Program-made: the position numbers and the translations under genes | The notes under the pieces: model-generated | Database searches by the model: none | What the model saw: the letters and a program-made list of their open reading frames with translations, nothing else | Told to the model about the DNA's origin: nothing | In this document: positions 31,559-39,917 of the stretch, one piece after another | Layout: each line of letters begins with the position of its first letter | How positions within the stretch are numbered: the stretch's first letter is position 1 | NCBI RefSeq assembly: GCF_012935695.1 | Contig: NZ_CP052859.1 | Span: 3,575,001-3,639,000 of the forward strand | DNA: 64,000 nt | From: Pseudomonas sp. ADAK18 | Lineage (GTDB): Bacteria > Pseudomonadota > Gammaproteobacteria > Pseudomonadales > Pseudomonadaceae | Reading direction: 5' to 3'

Positions 31559-31999
31559 ATGTCATACGAACATATTCTGGTCGCCGTGGACCTGACCGAA
31601 GAGTGCGATCCAGTGATCAAGCGCGCACGGGCCTTTGCAGTCGCCAGCAACGCAAAACTGTCGTTGGTGCATATCGTCGAGCCTATGGCCATGGCGTTTG
31701 GTGGCGACGTGCCTATGGATCTCTCCCAGTTGCAGCAACAACAGTTTGATCAGGCCAAAGAGCGCCTTGATCGATTGATCCTTAAATACCCTGAAGTGAC
31801 GAAGGAAAATTCTCACCTCACCTACGGCCAGCCGCGCCAGGAAATCCATCACCTGGCCAAGGAGCAAAACTGCGACCTGATCGTGGTTGGCAGCCATGGC
31901 CGCCACGGCTTGGCCTTGTTGCTGGGCTCCACTGCCAACGATGTACTGCACGGTGCCCCGTGCGATGTGCTGGCGGTGAAGCTGGTGAAAGCCTCTTAA
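31559..31999 (+). CDS. Universal stress protein UspA family
   Basis: 146-aa cytoplasmic stress protein. The N terminus MSYEHILVAVDLTEECDPVIKRA and the C-terminal CDLIVVGSHGRHGLALLLGSTANDVLHGAPCDVLAVK are diagnostic of Usp domains. The nucleotide-binding-like GSHG...GS motif is present but one residue shorter between the glycines than in ATP-binding Usp proteins, so ATP binding is uncertain. A GGAGG ribosome-binding site lies just upstream. Divergent from the preceding membrane gene; a REPIN and a terminator follow. Confidence 0.92.
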   Translation: MSYEHILVAVDLTEECDPVIKRARAFAVASNAKLSLVHIVEPMAMAFGGDVPMDLSQLQQQQFDQAKERLDRLILKYPEVTKENSHLTYGQPRQEIHHLAKEQNCDLIVVGSHGRHGLALLLGSTANDVLHGAPCDVLAVKLVKAS

Positions 32000-32012
32000 G
32001 TACAACGCATAT

Positions 32013-32110
32013 CAAATGTGGGAGCGGGCTTGCTCGCGAAAGCTGTCTTTCAGTTGATGCATCTGGTGACTGACACACCGCTTTCGCGAGCAAGCCCGCT
32101 CCCACATTTG
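32013..32110. repeat. REPIN (GCGAGCAAGCCCGCTCCCAC type)
   Basis: Inverted REP pair with arms in tail-in orientation (CAAATGTGGGAGCGGGCTTG on the left, complement ending at 32110) enclosing about 40 bp, directly after uspA. Confidence 0.9.
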
Positions 32111-32125
32111 GATCGCATTTCATAT

Positions 32126-32165
32126 AAAAAGCCCGGCGCTCATAGGAGTGAACGCCAGGCTTTTT
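32126..32165. terminator. Bidirectional intrinsic terminator
   Basis: AAAAAGCCCGGCG and CGCCAGGCTTTTT form a stem with one mismatch between convergent uspA and uup; A and T tracts flank both ends. Confidence 0.85.
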
Positions 32166-32181
32166 AGTGCTGCAGAATCAC

Positions 32182-34095
32182 TCAGGCATCCAGCTCGGCC
32201 CAACGATCAACCAGCACTTCCAGCTCCTGGTTCAAGGTTTCCAGGGATGCGATGACTTTGGCGGTTTCAGCCGCAGGGCGCAGATAGAAGCCCGCATCAG
32301 CCATTTCCGCTTCTACCGCGGCGATCTGCTTTTCCTTGGCATCGATATCACCCGGCAAAGCTTCCAGCTCACGCTGCAGCTTGTAGCTGAGTTTCTTCTT
32401 CGCGGCCGGGGCAGCCTCCGGAGCAGCAGCGGCCACTGGTGTAACCACGGCTGAATTCAAGTCAGCCTTGCCGGATTTGCTCTCGGTCACGCCCAACAGG
32501 CGCGGCGAGCCGCCCTGACGCAGCCAGTCCTGATAACCGCCCACGTATTCGCGCACCTTGCCTTCACCTTCAAAGACCAGGGTGCTGGTGACCACGTTGT
32601 CGAGGAATGCCCGGTCGTGACTGACCATCAGCACGGTACCGTTGAAGGTCAGCAAGACCTCTTCCAACAGCTCCAGGGTTTCAACGTCGAGGTCGTTGGT
32701 CGGTTCATCGAGCACCAACAGGTTGGCCGGCTTGCTGAACAGCTTAGCCAGCAACAGGCGCGCACGCTCACCACCCGACAGCGCCTTGACCGGCGTACGG
32801 GCACGTTGCGGGCTGAACAGGAAATCGCCCAAGTAGCTCAGCACGTGGCGGCTCTGGCCGTCGATATCGATAAAGTCGCGGCCTTCAGCAACGTTGTCGA
32901 TTACGGTTTTTTCCAGATCCAGCTGATGACGCAACTGGTCGAAGTAGGCCACATCGATCTTGGTGCCCTCCTCCACTTTACCGCTGGTGGGCTGCAGGCC
33001 ATTGAGCATCAGCTTAAGCAAGGTGGTCTTGCCGGTACCGTTGGCACCGAGCAGGCCGATCCGGTCGCCACGCTGCAGGACCATGGAGAAGTCCTTGATC
33101 AGGAACGGGCCACCTGGGTGAGCGAAGCTCACGTTGTCCAGGACCATTACCTGCTTGCCTGACTTATCGGCAGTGTCGAGCTGAATGTTGGCCTTGCCGG
33201 TGCGCTCACGGCGCTCGCTACGCTCATTGCGCAGGGCTTTGAGGGCACGCACGCGGCCTTCGTTACGGGTACGACGCGCCTTGATGCCCTGGCGGATCCA
33301 GACCTCTTCCTGAGCCAGCTTCTTGTCGAACAGCGCGTTAGCGGTATCTTCAGCGGCCAGCGACGCTTCCTTGTGCACCAGGAAGCTGGCGTAGTCGCCG
33401 TTCCAGTCGATCAGGCCGCCGCGATCCAGTTCCAGGATGCGCGTCGCCAGGTTTTGCAGGAAAGAACGGTCGTGCGTGATAAACAGCACGGCGCCCTGGA
33501 AATCCTTGAGGGCTTCTTCAAGCCAGGCAATAGCGCCGATGTCCAGGTGGTTGGTCGGTTCGTCGAGCAGCAGCAGGTCTGGTTCAGAAACCAGTGCCTG
33601 CGCCAGCAGGACGCGACGACGCCAGCCGCCGGACAATTCGGCGAGGGTCTTGTCGGCCGGCAGCTGCAGGCGGCTCAGGGTACTGTCGACCAATTGCTGC
33701 AGACGCCAGCCGTCACGGGCTTCGAGGTCGTGCTGGACATGCATCAGCTTGTCCAGGTCTTCTTCGGTGACGCAGTTCTGCGCCAGGTGATGGTATTCGG
33801 CGAGCAGTGCGCCCACGCCGTCGAGGCCTTCGGCGACCACGTCGAACACCGTCCGCTCGTCGGCCACCGGCAATTCTTGCGGCAATTCGCCGATCTTGAG
33901 GCCTGGGGCGCGCCAGACAGAGCCGTCATCGGGCTTCTGATCGCCTTTTACCAGCTTCATCATGCTGGACTTGCCGGTGCCGTTGCGGCCGATGATGCAC
34001 ACCCGCTCACCACGGGCGATCTGCCAGGACACCTTGTCCAACAACGGCATAGAGCCGAAAGCAAGGGACACATCGCTGAATTTGAGCAGGGTCAT
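32182..34095 (-). CDS. uup: ABC-F family ATPase Uup
   Basis: Soluble ABC-F protein with two nucleotide-binding domains and no membrane part; Uup-type proteins act on ribosomes and influence DNA transposition and replication fidelity in E. coli. 637 aa from MTLLKFSDVSLAFG. First domain Walker A GRNGTGKSS and signature LSGGWRRRVLL; second domain GANGTGKTT and LSGGERARLLL. The inter-domain linker is arginine/lysine-rich (KARRTRNEGRVRALKALRNERSERRERTGKA). The C-terminal coiled-coil (about 560-637), which binds DNA in Uup, is preceded by an alanine/proline linker. An upstream in-frame start adding 43 residues is rejected. Confidence 0.92.
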   Translation of the reverse strand: MTLLKFSDVSLAFGSMPLLDKVSWQIARGERVCIIGRNGTGKSSMMKLVKGDQKPDDGSVWRAPGLKIGELPQELPVADERTVFDVVAEGLDGVGALLAEYHHLAQNCVTEEDLDKLMHVQHDLEARDGWRLQQLVDSTLSRLQLPADKTLAELSGGWRRRVLLAQALVSEPDLLLLDEPTNHLDIGAIAWLEEALKDFQGAVLFITHDRSFLQNLATRILELDRGGLIDWNGDYASFLVHKEASLAAEDTANALFDKKLAQEEVWIRQGIKARRTRNEGRVRALKALRNERSERRERTGKANIQLDTADKSGKQVMVLDNVSFAHPGGPFLIKDFSMVLQRGDRIGLLGANGTGKTTLLKLMLNGLQPTSGKVEEGTKIDVAYFDQLRHQLDLEKTVIDNVAEGRDFIDIDGQSRHVLSYLGDFLFSPQRARTPVKALSGGERARLLLAKLFSKPANLLVLDEPTNDLDVETLELLEEVLLTFNGTVLMVSHDRAFLDNVVTSTLVFEGEGKVREYVGGYQDWLRQGGSPRLLGVTESKSGKADLNSAVVTPVAAAAPEAAPAAKKKLSYKLQRELEALPGDIDAKEKQIAAVEAEMADAGFYLRPAAETAKVIASLETLNQELEVLVDRWAELDA

Positions 34096-34307
34096 GAGCT
34101 TCTCCAAAAACTGGGCGCGCATTCTACCTGACTTAGGGCCTAAGGCGGCCGGCATTTTCGCGGTCGACACGTTCTGTAGGACATTTCCAGCGAACTTGAA
34201 CGAAGCGACCGGCAAAGCTTTCACCGGCTACGAGCAAAAGGCTAAGCTAGGGGCAATCAGTGTCGGCACTGTCGGCACTAGTCCTGATTCCTCTGCACGG
34301 ACGTCTC

Positions 34308-36236
34308 ATGCGCAGTCGCCTTTTTAACTTTTTATCTTGTCTGCTTCTTTCTGCCACCGCCGCTCAATCTGCCCAGGCCGTGGATCTGACCACCCAACGC
34401 CAGTATTACGATGAAGCCAAGCGCGCTTTGGCCAAAGGTGACAGCGGCCCCTACATGCAATACAGCCAGGCGTTGGCCGATTATCCATTGACGCCTTATC
34501 TGGCCTACGACGAACTGACCGCCCGCCTGAAGTCTGCCAGCAACCAGGAAGTCGAACAGTTCTTCGCCAAAAACGGCGACCTGCCCCAGGCCAACTGGAT
34601 GAAGCTGCGTTGGCTGCGCTGGCTGGCGGAGCGCGGCGACTGGCAAACCTTTGAAAAGTACTACGACGCGAAACTCAACTTCGTCGAGCTGGACTGCCTC
34701 CACGGCCAGTATCAGTTGAGCCACAACCTAAAGGCCGAAGGTTACAAAACCGCTGAAAAACTGTGGATGACCGGCAAATCTCAACCGGCCGCCTGTGATG
34801 TCACCTTTGGCCAATGGGCCGCTGACGGCCAACTGACCGAACAGAAAATCTGGGACCGCACCAAGCTCGCCGCCGAAGCCCGTAATTACCCGCTGGCCAA
34901 CAGCCTGGTAAAAACCCTGCGCACCCTCGGCCCTCAGGGCCGCTTGATGGTGGACGTGGCGCAAAGACCCGACATGCTCAGTGATCCATCACGTTTCCTG
35001 CCGGCTAACGAGGCAATGTCTGACGCCGTCGGTCTCGGCCTTCGCCGCCTGGCACGCCAGGATCCTGACAAGGCCATGGCCCTGCTCGATGGCTACGCCA
35101 GCAGCATGCACTTCTCCCGTGACGAAAAAGTGTCCATCGCCAGAGAGATCGGCCTGACCCTGGCGCGACGTTTCGACCCCCGCGCACTGGACGTAATGAC
35201 CAAGTACGACCCGGAACTACGGGACAACACCGTTTCCGAATGGCGCCTGCGCTTGCTGCTGCGCCTGGCTCGCTGGGAAGACGCCTACCAACTGACCCGC
35301 AAGTTGCCGCAGGACCTGGCCACCACCAACCGCTGGCGCTACTGGCAAGCCCGCAGCCTGGAACTGGCAGAGCCGAAGAACCCCCAAGCCCTGGTGCTGT
35401 ACAAAGGCCTGGCGAAAGAACGGGACTTCTATGGCTTCCTCGCGGCGGATCGCTCCCAAGCACCGTACCAGTTGAACAACAAGCCACTGGTGATGAGCCA
35501 GGCGTTGATCAACAAAGTGCGTAACACCCCAGGCGTGCGCCGTGCCCTTGAGTTCTACGCCCGAGGCCAGATCGTCGATGGGCGCCGCGAGTGGTATCAC
35601 GTCAGCCGCCACTTCAACCGCGACGAAATGGTCGCCCAGGCCAAACTGGCCTACGACATGAAGTGGTATTTTCCGGCAATCCGCACCATCAGTCAGGCGC
35701 AATACTGGGACGACCTGGACATCCGCTTCCCGATGGCCCACCGCGACACCCTGGTGCGCGAAGCCAAGGTTCGCGGCCTGCATTCAAGCTGGGTGTTTGC
35801 AATTACCCGCCAGGAAAGCGCCTTCATGGACGACGCCCGCTCCGGCGTCGGCGCCAGTGGCCTGATGCAACTGATGCCCGGCACCGCCAAGGAAACCGCA
35901 CGTAAGTTCAGCATCCCGCTGGCGTCACCTGCGCAAGTACTGGACCCGGACAAAAACATCCAGCTCGGCGCCGCCTACCTGAGCCAGGTCCACAGCCAGT
36001 TCAACGGCAACCGCGTGCTCGCGTCCGCCGCTTATAACGCCGGCCCGGGTCGCGTGCGCCAATGGTTGCGCGGTGCTGATCACCTGAGTTTCGATGTGTG
36101 GGTGGAAAGCATCCCCTTCGACGAAACCCGCCAGTACGTACAGAACGTGCTGTCTTATTCGGTGATCTACGGCCAAAAGCTTAATGCTCCGCAGCCACTG
36201 GTGGATTGGCATGAGCGGTATTTTGATGATCAGTAA
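34308..36236 (+). CDS. slt: Soluble lytic murein transglycosylase Slt70
   Basis: Periplasmic enzyme cleaving the MurNAc-GlcNAc bond of peptidoglycan with formation of 1,6-anhydroMurNAc, the products later recycled through NagZ. 642 aa. The signal peptide ends at SATAAQSAQA-VDL (about residue 25), followed by the long superhelical U/L domain and the C-terminal lysozyme-like SLT domain: catalytic Glu503 in TRQESAFMDDARSGVGAS, then GLMQLMPGTA and AYNAGPGRVRQWL. The start at ATG 34308 places the signal peptide correctly; an earlier in-frame start at 34260 adds 16 residues. Confidence 0.94.
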   Translation: MRSRLFNFLSCLLLSATAAQSAQAVDLTTQRQYYDEAKRALAKGDSGPYMQYSQALADYPLTPYLAYDELTARLKSASNQEVEQFFAKNGDLPQANWMKLRWLRWLAERGDWQTFEKYYDAKLNFVELDCLHGQYQLSHNLKAEGYKTAEKLWMTGKSQPAACDVTFGQWAADGQLTEQKIWDRTKLAAEARNYPLANSLVKTLRTLGPQGRLMVDVAQRPDMLSDPSRFLPANEAMSDAVGLGLRRLARQDPDKAMALLDGYASSMHFSRDEKVSIAREIGLTLARRFDPRALDVMTKYDPELRDNTVSEWRLRLLLRLARWEDAYQLTRKLPQDLATTNRWRYWQARSLELAEPKNPQALVLYKGLAKERDFYGFLAADRSQAPYQLNNKPLVMSQALINKVRNTPGVRRALEFYARGQIVDGRREWYHVSRHFNRDEMVAQAKLAYDMKWYFPAIRTISQAQYWDDLDIRFPMAHRDTLVREAKVRGLHSSWVFAITRQESAFMDDARSGVGASGLMQLMPGTAKETARKFSIPLASPAQVLDPDKNIQLGAAYLSQVHSQFNGNRVLASAAYNAGPGRVRQWLRGADHLSFDVWVESIPFDETRQYVQNVLSYSVIYGQKLNAPQPLVDWHERYFDDQ

Positions 36237-36260
36237 GCGTCAGGCTTGATGCTAAAAATG

Positions 36261-36294
36261 AAAATGCCCGCATTGAAAGATGCGGGCATTTTTT
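36261..36294. terminator. Intrinsic terminator between slt and ABC exporter
   Basis: AAAATGCCCGCA (36261-36272) and TGCGGGCATTTTTT (36281-36294) form a perfect stem between the convergent genes, with T/A tracts in both directions. Confidence 0.92.
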
Positions 36295-36306
36295 ATGGAC
36301 GGCGAT

Positions 36307-38082
36307 TTAGTGTGGATGGGTTTCCCTGTCTCCATCACTGAACTGCAATGCCGCCAACCGCGCATACAGCGGGTTACTGGCAATCAACTGCTGATGCGTG
36401 CCCACTGCCATCAATTTGCCCTGATCCATCACCGCGATCCGATCGGCGTTTTTCACCGTGGCCAGGCGATGGGCAATAACCAACGTAGTACGGCCTTGCA
36501 TCAGGCTGGGCAAGGCTTGCTGGATCAGGTGCTCACTCTGGGCATCGAGGGCGCTTGTGGCTTCATCCAGCAACAGGATCGGCGCATCCACCAGCAGAGC
36601 CCGGGCAATCGCCAGGCGCTGGCGCTGGCCGCCGGAGAGGCCCATGCCACCGTCGCCCAAGTGAGTCTGATAACCATCAGGCATTTGCAGGATGAAGTCG
36701 TGGGCGTGGGCGATACGCGCAGCCTCCTCGACCTGAGCGAAGGTGGCCGATGGATTGCCATAACGGATGTTTTCTTCGACGCTGCCGAAGAACAGCGCAG
36801 GACTCTGGGAGACCAGGGCAAAGCAACGGCGCAGGTCCAGCGGGTCGAGGTCGGTCAGGGCGTGGCCTTCCAGCAGCACGCGACCTTGCTGAGGGTCGTA
36901 GAAGCGCAGCAACAGGTCGAAAATCGTCGACTTACCCGCGCCGGACGGGCCGACCAACGCAAGGGTTTCGCCCGCATTGATCGTCAGACTCAAGCCATCG
37001 ACAGCAAAGCGATCCGGACGCGACGGGTAGGAAAAACGCAGGTCCTGCAGCTCCAACCGACCGCTGACCCGCTCTGGCAACGTGATCACACCCTCAACAG
37101 GTGCCTGAATCTCATTGCCTGACTGCAACAGCTCGGCAATCCGCTCAGCCGCCCCAGCCGCCCGTTGCAGTTCGCCGATCACTTCGCTCAATGTGCCAAA
37201 GGCGCTGCCGACGATCAGGCTGTAGAACACAAACGCCGCCAGTTCTCCACCGGAGATACGCCCGGCGATCACGTCCATGCCGCCGACCCAGAGCATCACA
37301 CCCACAGCGCCCAGCACCAGCATGATCACAAGGGTAATTAGCCAGGCCCGCTGCACGATGCGTTTGCGGGCAGTCGTAAATGCCTCTTCCACGGTGACGG
37401 CGAAGCGCTGCTCGTCCTGCACCTGGTGGTTATAGGCCTGAACCGTCTTGATCTGGCCGAGCGTCTCAGACACGTAGCTGCCGACATCGGCAATACGATC
37501 CTGGCTCAGCCGAGACAGGCTACGTACCCGGCGGCCGAAAATCAGGATCGGCGCCAACACCAGCGGCAACGCCACCACGACAATACTGGTGAGCTTGGGA
37601 TTGGTGATAAACAGCAGCACGATCCCACCGATCACCATCAACGCGTTGCGCAGAAACAAGGACAGCGACGAGCCGATCACCGATTGCAGCAACGTGGTAT
37701 CAGCGGTTAGGCGGGACTGGATTTCCGAACTGCGATTATTTTCGTAAAAACCGGGATGCAGGTAGATCAGGTGATTGAATACCTGCCGGCGAATATCCGC
37801 CACGACGCGTTCGCCGATCCACGATACCAAGTAAAACCGCGCAAAGGTGCCCACCGCCAGGCCAAGTACCAGAATCATAAACAAAGCGATGGACTGGTTG
37901 AGCAGATGCGGCGACTGAGTCATGAAGCCTTGGTCCACCAACAGTTTGATGCCTTGCCCCATGGACAAGGTGATACCGGCGGTGACGATCAGTGCCAACA
38001 AGGCACCCAGCGCTTGCCAGCGGTAAGGGGCAACAAAGCGGGTGGCCAGGCGAATGGCGCGGCGTTGACGGGCTGAGAGCAT
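36307..38082 (-). CDS. ABC exporter, fused membrane-ATPase half-transporter (MsbA-like)
   Basis: 591-aa half-transporter that should work as a homodimer in the inner membrane. Six membrane helices (about residues 20-300) precede the ATPase domain: Walker A VGPSGAGKST, signature LSGGQRQRLAIARAL, Walker B ILLLDEATSALD and H-loop IAHRLATV. It resembles the lipid/multidrug exporters of the MsbA-ABCB subgroup (TIGR02204-like), but the true lipid-A flippase MsbA is usually elsewhere, so the substrate is unknown. The start at 38082 is chosen because AGGTG lies 9 nt upstream; ATG 38091 would add three residues. Confidence 0.88.
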   Translation of the reverse strand: MLSARQRRAIRLATRFVAPYRWQALGALLALIVTAGITLSMGQGIKLLVDQGFMTQSPHLLNQSIALFMILVLGLAVGTFARFYLVSWIGERVVADIRRQVFNHLIYLHPGFYENNRSSEIQSRLTADTTLLQSVIGSSLSLFLRNALMVIGGIVLLFITNPKLTSIVVVALPLVLAPILIFGRRVRSLSRLSQDRIADVGSYVSETLGQIKTVQAYNHQVQDEQRFAVTVEEAFTTARKRIVQRAWLITLVIMLVLGAVGVMLWVGGMDVIAGRISGGELAAFVFYSLIVGSAFGTLSEVIGELQRAAGAAERIAELLQSGNEIQAPVEGVITLPERVSGRLELQDLRFSYPSRPDRFAVDGLSLTINAGETLALVGPSGAGKSTIFDLLLRFYDPQQGRVLLEGHALTDLDPLDLRRCFALVSQSPALFFGSVEENIRYGNPSATFAQVEEAARIAHAHDFILQMPDGYQTHLGDGGMGLSGGQRQRLAIARALLVDAPILLLDEATSALDAQSEHLIQQALPSLMQGRTTLVIAHRLATVKNADRIAVMDQGKLMAVGTHQQLIASNPLYARLAALQFSDGDRETHPH

Positions 38083-38335
38083 GGAGAGCATCACCTGAGG
38101 GGTACACTCCCAAGCCTACACTGCAATCCGATGGAACTTGGGTAAATCATAATGAGTCAGGTTAATTATGCCCGGCAGCGCTAGCTCGTAGACGTTATCG
38201 GTCTAATACACGGCTGGAAATTCCCAAAGGTTTCTGCTGGACTGGGCATTCGAACCGCCACCTTGTACGGATTTGTCACAGCTTGGTCACGCGGGGGTTT
38301 TAGAGTCGGTACACAACCTGATGAGGAGACAGGCT

Positions 38336-38509
38336 ATGTCCTTGCAAAATAGCAGCAATGCCAAAATTGAAGTGATCCGTCAGCCACAGCATCTGCCTTG
38401 CTCGTATATCGATGCTCAAGGCCGTGAGGTGCAGATTACTGAAGACATGATCCAGGACGCATGCCGCGAACTGGAACAGAAATTGGTCAAGCCTGCCCAG
38501 CAAGGCTGA
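38336..38509 (+). CDS. Small PA1571-family protein
   Basis: 57-aa cytoplasmic protein, MSLQNSSNAKIEVIRQPQHL at the N terminus, then a short PCSYIDAQGREVQIT beta-hairpin and a helix EDMIQDACRELEQKL. It is conserved in Pseudomonas with unknown function. The ATG at 38336 is preceded by GAGGAG with 7-nt spacing; upstream in-frame starts lack this site. An IS110-family insertion begins about 40 bp after its stop and has apparently interrupted its terminator. Confidence 0.78.
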   Translation: MSLQNSSNAKIEVIRQPQHLPCSYIDAQGREVQITEDMIQDACRELEQKLVKPAQQG

Positions 38510-38624
38510 ATCGCCCAAACCTTTTCAAACCCGACCTTGATGGCCGGGTTAATGAGATGGTCACCCCCAACACCCTGTGAGGGCTACGCTTTCACGGGGT
38601 GTTTTGTTTTCGGAGGCCATCATC

Positions 38625-39650
38625 ATGAGCGAGTCAGCACTGATCGGTATCGATCTCGGCAAACATACTTTCCACCTGCACGGCCAGGATAAGTCGGGCT
38701 GTGAGGTGTTTCGCAAAAAATGCTCACGGACGCAAATGATGCAGTTTTTCGGCAACTCGCCGAGCTGTATCGTGGTGATGGAGGCCTGTGCGGGGTCGCA
38801 CTATGTTGCTCGTCAGTTGGCGGCAATGGGGCACACGGCCAAGCTGATTTCTCCGCAGTTCGTTAAGCCCTTCGTCAAGGGCAATAAAAACGACTTTGTC
38901 GACGCTGAGGCAATCTGCGAAGCCGCTTCGCGCCCATCTATGCGCTTCGTCACGCCTAAAACCGAATCCCAGCAAACCCTGTCCGTGCTACACCGGATGC
39001 GCGAATCGCTGGTGCATGACCGCACCAAAACGGCTAATCAGATGCACGGTTTCCTGCTGGAGTTTGGGATCAGTCTGCCCAAAGGGTTGGCCATCATGAA
39101 GCGTCTGGCGAGCGCCTTGGCCGAGCATGAATTACCCGTTCGTCTGACGATATTGTTGCAACGCCTGCACGACCACTTTGCCTACCTGGATGAGCAAATC
39201 AAGGTCTTGGACAAAGAGCTGGCGGGCCAACTGGCCGACGATGATCTGGGCAGTCGTTTGCTGAGTCTTCCATGTGTCGGCCCGATCACCGCCAGCCTGC
39301 TGGCTGTAGAAATGGGCGACGGCAAGCAGTACCGATGCAGTCGGGACTTTGCCGCCTCAGTGGGCTTGGTGCCCAGACAGTACAGCACCGGTGGCAAGGC
39401 CAACTTGCTGGGAATCAGCAAGCGTGGTGACAAGCACCTGCGACAACTGTTGGTGCAGTGTTCCAGGGTCTATATGCAAAATCTGGAGCACCAAAAAGGC
39501 GCCTTGGCCGATTGGGTGCGCTCATTGCTAAGTCGACGACATTCGAATGTCGTGGCCTGTGCCCTGGCTAACAAACTGGCGCGTATCGCTTGGGCGATAG
39601 CCGCTCACCATACGCAATATGAAGCAGGGCCAGACGCCTTGAACGCCTGA
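38625..39650 (+). CDS. IS110-family transposase (DEDD recombinase)
   Basis: 341-aa transposase. The N-terminal RuvC-like domain has the first acidic residue in IGIDLGKHTFHLHG (D10), a glutamate in VVMEACAGSHY and the acidic pair in KNDFVDAEAI. The C-terminal Transposase_20 domain contains LPCVGPITASLLAVEMGD, the F-A-A-S-V-G-L-V-P-R region and SKRGDKHLRQLLVQCSR with the essential serine. The ATG at 38625 has CGGAGG 8 nt upstream. The gene looks intact. IS110/IS1111 enzymes are guided by a structured RNA made by the element itself. Confidence 0.93.
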   Translation: MSESALIGIDLGKHTFHLHGQDKSGCEVFRKKCSRTQMMQFFGNSPSCIVVMEACAGSHYVARQLAAMGHTAKLISPQFVKPFVKGNKNDFVDAEAICEAASRPSMRFVTPKTESQQTLSVLHRMRESLVHDRTKTANQMHGFLLEFGISLPKGLAIMKRLASALAEHELPVRLTILLQRLHDHFAYLDEQIKVLDKELAGQLADDDLGSRLLSLPCVGPITASLLAVEMGDGKQYRCSRDFAASVGLVPRQYSTGGKANLLGISKRGDKHLRQLLVQCSRVYMQNLEHQKGALADWVRSLLSRRHSNVVACALANKLARIAWAIAAHHTQYEAGPDALNA

Positions 39651-39890
39651 CCCCGCGGTTGTTGCAGTACCACGATTCACCTTCAGGTTTTGCGATAGCT
39701 GAACAACAGATGATGTGAACGGCACACCGGCCTGGCGAAGATCCTGACATAAAAATCGGCTTCAGAAGCCGACGGGTTTTTAAGGATCGTCAGGCGCGAC
39801 TCTCATCGTGGCGCTGGGGCATGCCCCAAACAGACGCCGGATAGATTTAAGCAAGCCAACCACACCACCCGTTAATCAGTATTGCAAAAA
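39651..39890 (+). ncRNA. Candidate guide (seeker/bridge) RNA region in the IS 3' end
   Basis: 240 nt of non-coding sequence between the transposase stop and the right inverted repeat. IS1111-type elements encode their targeting RNA in this position. Visible structure: hairpin TCGGCTT-CAG-AAGCCGA (39756-39772) followed by CGGGTTTTTA (39773-39782). That 10-mer is identical to the centre of the reconstructed target site. The exact RNA ends cannot be read. Alternatively, the hairpin and T run are only a transcription terminator of the transposase. Confidence 0.45.
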
Positions 39891-39917
39891 TGGGGGTGAC
39901 CATAGATTTTTATGGAC

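Larger units (their letters stand above)
38550..39906 (+). mobile_element. IS110-family insertion sequence, IS1111-type
   Basis: About 1357 bp holding one transposase gene. Perfect 13-bp inverted repeats ATGGTCACCCCCA (38557-38569) and TGGGGGTGACCAT (39891-39903) lie near the ends. IS1111-type elements carry such repeats slightly inside the ends, so the outer limits given (7 bp left, 3 bp right of the repeats) are modelled on that group and uncertain by a few bases. No target duplication is seen, as expected. The short 5' and long 3' non-coding parts also fit IS1111. Removing the element rejoins CCGGGT with TTTTATGG and restores an intrinsic terminator (38528-38549 stem plus T run) between the PA1571-type gene and pdxB. 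Confidence 0.8.
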
